Part shown: piece after piece, positions 37,549 through 44,029 of the stretch
How the letters are laid out: each line of letters opens with the position of its first letter
Position numbering within the stretch: position 1 is the first letter of the stretch
Translations under genes and position numbers: made by a program
The notes under the pieces: generated by a model
Database searches by the model: none
Seen by the model: only the letters and a program-made list of their open reading frames with translations
What the model was told of the DNA's origin: nothing
Assembly (NCBI RefSeq): GCF_016861605.1
Contig: NZ_BOLM01000021.1
Span: forward strand, 1 to 44,029
Length of the DNA stretch: 44,029 nucleotides
Direction: 5' to 3'
Source of the DNA: Levilactobacillus wangkuiensis
Lineage (GTDB): Bacteria > Bacillota > Bacilli > Lactobacillales > Lactobacillaceae

Positions 37549-39903
37549 TTATTTGGGACCCGAAGACAATACCCAATTAATTGTGCCACTGTAGTCCCCA
37601 ACAGCGGCACTACTATTCAAGTCCAGCAGGATTCCGGTATTGGCCGACCAATCCGCAGCGATATTGGTCGTCTGTGCTTGACCATTAGCCGTGCCACTGG
37701 CAATCAGAGCAGCATTGCCACTCGTCAGCTGAGTTATCCCGCCGTCCTGATCCTTATAGATGAGGTGACCATCCAACTGCTTGCCTGGCACATTGCCACT
37801 AGTCAATCCGTCTGTCGTTGCCGTTAGCTGCCAACTGGTACCGGCAACCAGGGAACTGTCCACGTTCAGTTGCCATGGACCACCTGTCTCATCACGAGCA
37901 ACGTCCGTAATGGCCCGTCCAGTCAGCTGGGTCGTGTCAAACGTCAGGTCGCCACTGGTGGTCCCAAAGTCCATGGTCCCGCCGGTAATTTTACCCGTTC
38001 CACTCCCCTGATAGCTATTGCCAGCGGTTTGTGCGGTCGCACTGACCTGCAAGGTCGAGGTTCCCACCGGTACTTTCGGAATCGTTACCTTAAAGTCGTA
38101 GCCACTGTGCGTATTAGCCGTCGTGTCTAATTTCACGTTATCGCTGGCGATGTCAGTGGTCGTGCCATCCGGTGCGGTCAGAACCGCCTTAAGCGTGGTA
38201 TCTTGCCCGTTGACCAGCTTATCAGTCGAGGAGATACTGCCGGTCACGGTTCCCGTCGTATTGGCATTCGCTGCCGTAGTCGGCGTCACCGCGACTGTAA
38301 ATGGGGAAGCCTTGATATCAAATTCCGGTGTCACCGTCTTGGCAATCGCATTATCCCCGACGAAGCTCGACACCGCCCCGGGTGACTTGACATCCTGATT
38401 GGCGGCCGTCCCCTCCAGCGTGATAACCGCCTGCTTGGGAAGAGCATCTTTGTTTCCGAGGTCGTGAACGTCTACTGCCAGTTGATTATCGCTCTGGGTC
38501 GTCAGTGCGAGTGGCGTAATCGAACCGTCTGGATAACTAATTCTTCCACTCGTCCAATTAACGTTGGTTGGCAAGCCTAGCTTTCCCTTGATACCGGTCC
38601 AATTGGCGCCACCACCCAGATAATTAAGCGTATATGTGGCCTTAATTTTATCATTGCCATTCACACTCGTCGTCGGATTCGTAGTGGTAATTGCCGAGTT
38701 GGTCGTTTCATCTGTTAAAGCAGACGAAGCACTCGCATCCACCTGTCCAGGGACCTGTTCGAAAGCGACCATACTGGTTTCCGTGTCCGTTGCCCCAGTC
38801 GTTCCGGTAAGCCCCCAATAGAGTTTCGAATCGCCCCTAGAGACACCTAAACTGCTAAGATTGATTTTCTCTTTCGCAAACGTACCGCTATCCATTTTCT
38901 GAGGTGCCCCGGTCGTCAAGTTACGATCGTTAAAAGAATACGTGAGCGTTCCCGTATTCGAGTCATCCGTCGGCGCCTGATAATTCAAGGTTAGGTGATG
39001 CCACTTGGCATCTGACATGAACCGATCGCCAAATTGATCACGCACCAGGCCGTGGTGAACCAACCCATAATAGTTATAGGTGCCGTAATTATACTTCGTT
39101 TGAAAAATTCCAGTCGCGCCCGTATAGTACCTTCCCGTTTGTTGATAGGCGAGATAGGAACTAGGTTGTCCTGGGTAGCCCGAAGCAATATGTTCACCTT
39201 TGATAGTCTCATCGACATTATCGTTATCACTATCGGGACTATATCCTGATCCCAAAAACTGCTTTGTTGGCGGATCACCTGCCTCTGTCATTCTTCCCAC
39301 ATCAAATGAGTCCGGCGTGGTCTGGTTCACAATCCAGTTGTTAGCCGGTACTACCTGATCCACACCTGTATCGAATTCCAATGCCCAGCTATTAGGAATC
39401 GCCGTATCTGCCAAGTCTTGCACGGTCCCATTGGCCGTTCTAGGGTCAACACCCCAGACACCCAGAGATTCACCCAACCCAGAAAAAGCCGTATTACTAT
39501 TCTTATTCAACACAAAGGCCATCCCATCACCGGGGGTAGTGCCACTAGTCCCAATATAAAACCACATTGAAGCTTGCTGGTTCTGATACGCGTCAAAAAC
39601 GGGTTTACTGGTCCAAATCGCCCCACCCTGATTGGCACTACCATCCTGCGTCAGCGCCACGGCATCCCCCGTCGCACTGGTTTCGAACACCGCAGAATTG
39701 CTAATGGAACTCTGGGGACCAATTTTTTTTGGCAAATTGAAATAGGTGTCGGCCTTAACTTTTAAGCCTTGGGGTGCCGATTTAATCACATCGCCTGGCG
39801 TCGCATCCAGCGCCTCGCCGACAATCGTTCCGTGCCAGAGTTCCCAACCTAAACTAGCCATAATCACCCCAAAAACCACTAGCCATTTTGCTCGTAAGCG
39901 CAT
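37549..39903 (-). CDS. Secreted L-type lectin/WxL surface protein 4, altered metal-binding loop
   Basis: A 784-residue secreted protein, the most divergent of the five. Signal peptide about 1-33, lectin domain about 45-400 with PGDGMAFVLNKN and WALEFDTGVD. Here the metal-ligand pattern D-x-[YF]-x-N of the paralogues is D178-x-G180-x-D182. HIASGYPG, WHHLTLNY and YWGLTGTTG remain. Ig-like segments follow. The WxL domain has two close W-Q-L motifs (Trp677 and Trp691) and the ending YSGTINWVL (Trp777). GGGAGG precedes the ATG. It could still bind sugar with changed metal dependence, or have lost binding. Confidence 0.88.
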   Translation of the reverse strand: MRLRAKWLVVFGVIMASLGWELWHGTIVGEALDATPGDVIKSAPQGLKVKADTYFNLPKKIGPQSSISNSAVFETSATGDAVALTQDGSANQGGAIWTSKPVFDAYQNQQASMWFYIGTSGTTPGDGMAFVLNKNSNTAFSGLGESLGVWGVDPRTANGTVQDLADTAIPNSWALEFDTGVDQVVPANNWIVNQTTPDSFDVGRMTEAGDPPTKQFLGSGYSPDSDNDNVDETIKGEHIASGYPGQPSSYLAYQQTGRYYTGATGIFQTKYNYGTYNYYGLVHHGLVRDQFGDRFMSDAKWHHLTLNYQAPTDDSNTGTLTYSFNDRNLTTGAPQKMDSGTFAKEKINLSSLGVSRGDSKLYWGLTGTTGATDTETSMVAFEQVPGQVDASASSALTDETTNSAITTTNPTTSVNGNDKIKATYTLNYLGGGANWTGIKGKLGLPTNVNWTSGRISYPDGSITPLALTTQSDNQLAVDVHDLGNKDALPKQAVITLEGTAANQDVKSPGAVSSFVGDNAIAKTVTPEFDIKASPFTVAVTPTTAANANTTGTVTGSISSTDKLVNGQDTTLKAVLTAPDGTTTDIASDNVKLDTTANTHSGYDFKVTIPKVPVGTSTLQVSATAQTAGNSYQGSGTGKITGGTMDFGTTSGDLTFDTTQLTGRAITDVARDETGGPWQLNVDSSLVAGTSWQLTATTDGLTSGNVPGKQLDGHLIYKDQDGGITQLTSGNAALIASGTANGQAQTTNIAADWSANTGILLDLNSSAAVGDYSGTINWVLSSGPK

Positions 39904-40149
39904 GCAAAATCCTCCCTCACAATTACGGTGCCTGTGACAATAACCAACAAGCCCCGACGCAAATCCAATTTAAATTCGTCTAGATAAGCAATTTATCCCC
40001 CAATATACCTATAGTCAGCTTTAGTAATGGAGGAAAACTTACTTTACAGTTAAAATAGCATTGTGTAATATTTAACCACCCTAATAAATACAGTATAACA
40101 TCATCTTTTGCCGAAATTAAGTCATTCATGGCGCCAGTTGCGGGCCAAA
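39904..40149 (-). promoter_or_regulatory. Promoter and long leader of lectin gene 4
   Basis: On the minus strand: TGTTATACT (-10 at 40092-40097, extended) with a weak -35 TTAATT (40115-40120) 17 bases upstream. Leader about 180 bases. It contains ATTTAAATTGG, also found just before the ATG of lectin gene 1. Confidence 0.5.
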
Positions 40150-40202
40150 TAAAAACCACCACTGGTTAGGTTGCTCCCCCTAAGGAGGCCTACAGTGGTG
40201 GT
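40150..40202 (-). terminator. Terminator after lectin gene 5
   Basis: A 10-bp outer stem (ACCACCACTG at 40155-40164 with 40193-40202) with inner pairings, followed by five T on the minus strand. Confidence 0.85.
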
Positions 40203-40220
40203 CTTAATCTTGTATTTGTC

Positions 40221-42440
40221 TTAGTGAACCGCGTTTGACAGCGTCCAGGTCACGGTGCCCGAATAATCGTCCTGCAAGGCATCGCTATGCGTTTTTAACA
40301 ACAGGCCCGTGTCACTCGACCAACTATCGACCACGTTCGTCGTTGCGCTCCCATCGTCCGCATGCGTCAAAACGGTGGTCGCCGTTGAATTGAGCGTCGT
40401 CGCGTTATGGTCAGCATCCACGTACACCAGATTGCCTTTCAATTGGTTACCTGGCACATTAGTCCCTGTAAATGGCGTGGCACTGGCTTGCAACGTCCAA
40501 CCGCTGCCACTGCCCCGGGTATCGTCAATGATCAGCGACCAGTCGTTGCTGCGTTGAATCGTCTGCGCCTGACCCGTCAAGACCGTCTCCTTAAACGAAC
40601 TCTTGGGTGACACCTGGCCGAAACCAAAGATGCCCACGTTGATGGTGACCGTCACAGTTGGAGAGGAATCCCCGTAGGCGTCCACGACATACAGGTCCAC
40701 CGTGTTGGCCCCATTCTTCAAATCGCTCCCCTTGACCGGCAAGCTGAACGTTCCGCTATTACCGCTGGTCGTAAATTTACTGGTCGTCTCCGCACCGCCA
40801 TTGATAGCACTGTGCAGGGTAAACAGCCGATCACTCGGCATCGTCCCGGTCAACGTCGCCTTCCCGGTAATGGTCGTCGAATCGCTTGGTGCCATGCTGA
40901 CGGCCGCATTCGAGGTCAAGTCAAGCGCCATGATTCCGGTCGTTTGAACGATGCTAAAGCTAGGCAAGTCGGCCGTGGCAATCGCGTTACTCCCCCGGAA
41001 GGTACTGGAGCTAGCGTCGACTGACGCATTCACGTTGTCGGCCTGACCGCTCAACGTGATGGTCGCGGTTCGTCCGCCACTGCCATCGCTGGTATCCTGA
41101 TTCAACGTTTTAGCCAACGTATAATCCAACTCCCGACCATTTAAGCCGTCAATCGGAATCGTGGCCGAAGTTCCATCCGCGTAGGCAATATTGGCCGTGC
41201 GTAATGTCACGTTAGCGGGAATGTTCATCGCGGCCTGAATGTTCTTCCAGGCGGCTCGCCCCTCATTATAAGTCAGTTTGTATGTCATCTTCAGGCGGTC
41301 GCCACCCGTAATCGCTGTGCCGGTCGCCAGCTGTTGACCGGCCGTCACGTCAGTAATCGACGCCGAAGCGGTCGCATCGACCAGCCCAGGAATTTGCTCA
41401 AAGACGACCAGGTTATTTTCATATTTATCACCAGTGGACCCGGTAAAGCCCCACATCGCTGAGGTGGCCGTGGGCTTTCCCTCGGGCGTTAATTTAGCCG
41501 GATCAACCTCATACGAGTTGCTTTGCCCCGTCTGGTTGGCGCCGGTCAACGGGTTCTTGTCATTAATCGTATAGGTCATGAGGCCCTGGGTAGCGCTGCC
41601 AGTTGGGGCCGTATAGGCCAAGGTCACGTGATGCCACGAGCCATTGGTCAACGTGGGGAGATTAGGGACCAGGCCCTGGTGCTTGAGGACGGTAACGTAG
41701 GCATCCGTGGTCCCGTTATTCATTGAGGCATACCGCTTGGCATAAGTCCCACTGACGGCTGGATACCCCGCAGCGATATGCTGTTTGGTCGTGCCGGCAT
41801 CTAGCCCGGCATTGGCGGTGTAATAATCAAAGTCGGTCGCGTTGGCTTGGTTCGCATTGATGCCTTGATTATTGATAAACGTATCAAATTCGAGCGCCCA
41901 GCTGTCCTGAATGGCCAGCGCGGAAATCTTACTCGTGTCGCCCGATGTCAGATAGTTGTAAGGATAGCCCCAGGTCCCGAGTGTTTCGCCTCGGGCCGTC
42001 GCACCGGTATCGGTGGTCGCCGTGGCTTTGGTCCCCCGGGGATCATTTTGCATGACAAAGGCCATCCCATCACCCATTTGATTATTCGCCGTGTTATTTC
42101 CAAAATACATCCACATCGAAGCCTTTTGGTTCTTGGTCAAGTCGATGTCATAATCATCCTTTGCCCAAATCGTCCCCAATTGGTTGTGGTCATAGGTCAG
42201 TCGCACCGCCTGAGTTGGGTCGGTCGGACTCTTGGGCGCCGTCACTGAGGCCGAGTTAGCGCCGGTAAAATTCCCCGGCGTGAAATACTGGTCGATGTTC
42301 AAGCCCTCTGGCATCGTGGACAACGCACTGTCGTAGTCCGCATCCGTGGTATCTGCTCGTACCGTGCTCGTTTGCCAGGCGACTAACCCCCAAGTCAGCA
42401 GCAAGGTCAGCACACTGGCAATTTTAACTTTTAGTCGCAT
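40221..42440 (-). CDS. Secreted L-type lectin/WxL surface protein 5
   Basis: A 739-residue secreted protein. Signal peptide about 1-29 (TVRA-DT), L-type lectin domain about 45-365 with MGDGMAFVMQND, WALEFDTFIN (D186-x-F188-x-N190), HIAAGYPA and MWGFTGSTG, Ig-like repeats, and a WxL domain with WTL at Trp648 and the ending YSGTVTWTL at Trp732. No cysteines. AAGGAG stands 7 bases before the ATG. Nearest of the five to the WxIP gene, which ends about 350 bases upstream. Likely a wall-bound adhesin; ligand unknown. Confidence 0.9.
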   Translation of the reverse strand: MRLKVKIASVLTLLLTWGLVAWQTSTVRADTTDADYDSALSTMPEGLNIDQYFTPGNFTGANSASVTAPKSPTDPTQAVRLTYDHNQLGTIWAKDDYDIDLTKNQKASMWMYFGNNTANNQMGDGMAFVMQNDPRGTKATATTDTGATARGETLGTWGYPYNYLTSGDTSKISALAIQDSWALEFDTFINNQGINANQANATDFDYYTANAGLDAGTTKQHIAAGYPAVSGTYAKRYASMNNGTTDAYVTVLKHQGLVPNLPTLTNGSWHHVTLAYTAPTGSATQGLMTYTINDKNPLTGANQTGQSNSYEVDPAKLTPEGKPTATSAMWGFTGSTGDKYENNLVVFEQIPGLVDATASASITDVTAGQQLATGTAITGGDRLKMTYKLTYNEGRAAWKNIQAAMNIPANVTLRTANIAYADGTSATIPIDGLNGRELDYTLAKTLNQDTSDGSGGRTATITLSGQADNVNASVDASSSTFRGSNAIATADLPSFSIVQTTGIMALDLTSNAAVSMAPSDSTTITGKATLTGTMPSDRLFTLHSAINGGAETTSKFTTSGNSGTFSLPVKGSDLKNGANTVDLYVVDAYGDSSPTVTVTINVGIFGFGQVSPKSSFKETVLTGQAQTIQRSNDWSLIIDDTRGSGSGWTLQASATPFTGTNVPGNQLKGNLVYVDADHNATTLNSTATTVLTHADDGSATTNVVDSWSSDTGLLLKTHSDALQDDYSGTVTWTLSNAVH

Positions 42441-42728
42441 AAGCTTACTCCTTCCCCAACTTTATCCCCAAGTTACGAGGCCTGTTTTCACATCGTAACA
42501 AATTGTGACGTTTCTGAATTTTCGTGGTAATCAATGCCTTTAAAAAGGGCTAGTCAAATTGATTATCAACTTCAATATCTAATCCCATTATACGATGTTC
42601 TGCCCACACATTGCGGGTTCCACCCGTTTTAGGGGCAGCTTGTCCCCACTAATTTAGACTTATTCAGTTAAGTAAACTTACCTACATTTTTGTGCGTGGA
42701 TCAAGCAACATCCTGTTTACCTTTAGAC
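42441..42728 (-). promoter_or_regulatory. Promoter and leader of lectin gene 5
   Basis: On the minus strand a TATAAT -10 lies at 42587-42592 without a good -35. The leader to the ATG would be about 140 bases. No further gene is seen. Confidence 0.4.
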
Positions 42729-42777
42729 GCAAAAACGCCGTCAATCCAACAGCACAGGCTGTCAGGTCGACGACGTT
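42729..42777 (-). terminator. Terminator after the WxIP gene
   Basis: A 9-bp outer stem (42734-42742 with 42769-42777) with an inner pairing, followed by TTTTTG on the minus strand. Confidence 0.8.
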
Positions 42778-42789
42778 TGCAATTTTTAT

Positions 42790-43851
42790 TTATTTGGTAG
42801 TATCCGTCTTGTCAGTGGCAGCATCGTCGTCATCATGACGGCGGTTCTTCATTAACAAGTAGATGATGATCAGCAGCAGCAACAGGATTAAAATCCCACC
42901 GGCCACGAACCACCAGAGGTAGCTCTTTTGTTGTGGCGTGTTGATCTTATTCTTTAATTGGTTGATTTGGGCCTGGGTGACGTTAAAGTTCTTGACGAAG
43001 TGCCAGTGGTAACCACCCTTAGCATAAGCATCGAGGGTCAACGTGTATTCGCCGGCCTTTAACTGCGTGCTGCCCCAAGGAATGGAGTAGTTGAAGTTAG
43101 AGTTAGGCGCCATGGACATGTTGCTCTTCTCGTTGCTCAACACCGTCTTGGTTTCATTGGCCTTGGTGACCTTGGACTTCACCTTTAACTCGCTCATCAG
43201 ACCCGGACGTGGGTTTTGTAAGTTTGCTTGGATTTGGTTGTAGGAGTTGATCTGACCAGCCTTGACCGCGTTAAGCTTCATGTCGGGGGCAACGTCAACG
43301 CTGCTTTCCCGTAACCGAACCCCAATGACGTAGGCGAAGGCGTTCTTGATGGTGACACCCTTCTTTGCACTGGAACTGTCATCATTGGTCAGTTGCTTAA
43401 CGTAAACGCCCCCTAAGATCATCCCGTCAATCGTCTTGGCAGGCATGGTGTAGGACACAGAGACCTTCTTGGTACTCTTAGCAGGGACGTTGACCTTTTG
43501 GGTGCTGTCCTTGCTGAAGACGTCCTTGATGCCGACCTTCAGTGAGCTATCCAGGGTTGGATTGGCCTTACTGTAGTCGATGACCCCATTATCGTTGGTA
43601 ATCGCTTGATTGACCCCAACTTGGAATCGTTTCATGGACTTACTCGTGTTGCGGATCACAATCGTCAATTTCTGCTGTTGCTTAGGCTTGACCCGCAAGG
43701 CGAAGTACGTGACCTTCTTGTCGTCCTGGTTCTTTGGCAAAATGGCGCTTACCGAATAGCCCACGCTTTCGGCCTGAGCAGTCTGTTGATACCAGCCAAA
43801 CGCCATCAGTAACGTCCCTAATGTTACTAAAATCTTTAGCCAACGTTTCAT
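42790..43851 (-). CDS. WxL-interacting protein (WxIP; DUF916/DUF3324) membrane anchor
   Basis: Links WxL proteins to the cell surface: the first domain of this family is known as a peptidoglycan-binding domain and the second as host-binding. The 353-residue product has a signal peptide (about 1-27, QTAQA-ES), the first domain (about 30-150, starting YSVSAILPKNQDDKKVTYF), the second (about 155-300), one membrane helix (about 312-335, LWWFVAGGILILLLLLIIIYLL) and a short charged tail (NRRHDDDD). GGAGG stands 10 bases before ATG at 43851; an upstream ATG six codons earlier overlaps that site and is rejected. It is the only anchor in the cluster; no LPXTG-type partner or small WxL protein is present in the window. 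Confidence 0.92.
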   Translation of the reverse strand: MKRWLKILVTLGTLLMAFGWYQQTAQAESVGYSVSAILPKNQDDKKVTYFALRVKPKQQQKLTIVIRNTSKSMKRFQVGVNQAITNDNGVIDYSKANPTLDSSLKVGIKDVFSKDSTQKVNVPAKSTKKVSVSYTMPAKTIDGMILGGVYVKQLTNDDSSSAKKGVTIKNAFAYVIGVRLRESSVDVAPDMKLNAVKAGQINSYNQIQANLQNPRPGLMSELKVKSKVTKANETKTVLSNEKSNMSMAPNSNFNYSIPWGSTQLKAGEYTLTLDAYAKGGYHWHFVKNFNVTQAQINQLKNKINTPQQKSYLWWFVAGGILILLLLLIIIYLLMKNRRHDDDDAATDKTDTTK

Positions 43852-43884
43852 GTTTCTCCCAACCTCCATAAAAACTCAACTTTA

Positions 43885-43997
43885 TGTTCATTGTAACAAA
43901 GAATGCGGTAGCTGTCGCCACCGCATTCACTATCTTTAACATTTTTAATGTAGCCCGATTTAAAATTGAAGTGCAACACCCCTTAAGACATTAAGGG
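43885..43997 (-). promoter_or_regulatory. WxIP promoter region with two hairpins
   Basis: On the minus strand a promoter TTGCAC-N18-TACATT lies at 43947-43976. A second candidate is TGTTACAAT with a GCGACA -35 that falls in a hairpin loop. The hairpin GAATGCGGT/ACCGCATTC (43901-43909 with 43920-43928) is followed by TTTGTT and could be a terminator or attenuator. A perfect inverted repeat CCCTTAA-GACA-TTAAGGG (43980-43997) stands directly upstream of the first -35, as an operator would. The rest to 44029 shows nothing further. Confidence 0.45.
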
Positions 43998-44029
43998 TAA
44001 ACAAATAGGCCATGGAGACCTATACTTTT

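Noticed and set aside
37363-37827. 154-codon plus-strand open frame at the end of lectin gene 4
   Set aside because: It runs through two terminators and into lectin gene 4, without ribosome site or motif.
29505-43851. Lectin cluster as a CRISPR-like or transposon-borne array
   Set aside because: The repeats are whole protein genes; no short repeat-spacer units, transposase, integrase or terminal inverted repeats were found.

Overview
The window looks like chromosome from a member of the Lactobacillaceae. I infer something near Levilactobacillus/Lactiplantibacillus from GC content around one half, an L-lactate dehydrogenase of the lactobacillus type, and a WxL/WxIP cell-surface gene cluster. 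Nearly all genes lie on the minus strand.

Positions 1-505 hold the promoter and leader of an rRNA operon read leftwards. Two tandem promoters are followed by a boxA-like leader, and the 16S gene should begin at the left edge. Next to it is a conserved housekeeping block, read right to left: pth, mfd, a MOP-family flippase (YabM/SpoVB type), the S4-domain protein RqcP, divIC, an S1-domain protein (YabR), tilS, hpt, ftsH, hslO and dusB. This is the order known from Bacillus subtilis without the sporulation genes and yabN.

From about 14.2 to 19 kb the strand changes. Here are ldh with a long upstream region carrying repeated TGTGAAAG boxes and a Rex-like operator, an L,D-transpeptidase, a 38-residue membrane peptide, and a CBS/ACT protein of the c-di-AMP-binding CbpA type. 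From 19 to 29.4 kb come acpS-alr-(mazE-like)-mazF, a baeRF-like protein, a DEAD-box helicase (CshA type), murF, an unrecognised 261-residue protein, lemA-htpX and a low-molecular-weight tyrosine phosphatase.

The right third (29.5-43.9 kb) is the accessory part. Five consecutive paralogous secreted proteins of 733-784 residues each have a signal peptide, an L-type (legume-like) lectin domain, Ig-like repeats and a C-terminal WxL domain. They are followed (upstream in transcription) by one membrane-anchored WxIP protein (DUF916/DUF3324). WxL domains are known to attach non-covalently to the cell wall, and WxIP proteins to bridge WxL proteins and peptidoglycan. I infer one anchor serving a set of different glycan-binding adhesins. 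Each gene has its own terminator, and each lectin gene has a promoter-like sequence with a long untranslated leader, so they may be expressed separately. One lectin has an altered metal-binding loop and another has a lone cysteine pair.

No tRNA gene, CRISPR array, transposase or prophage gene was seen.
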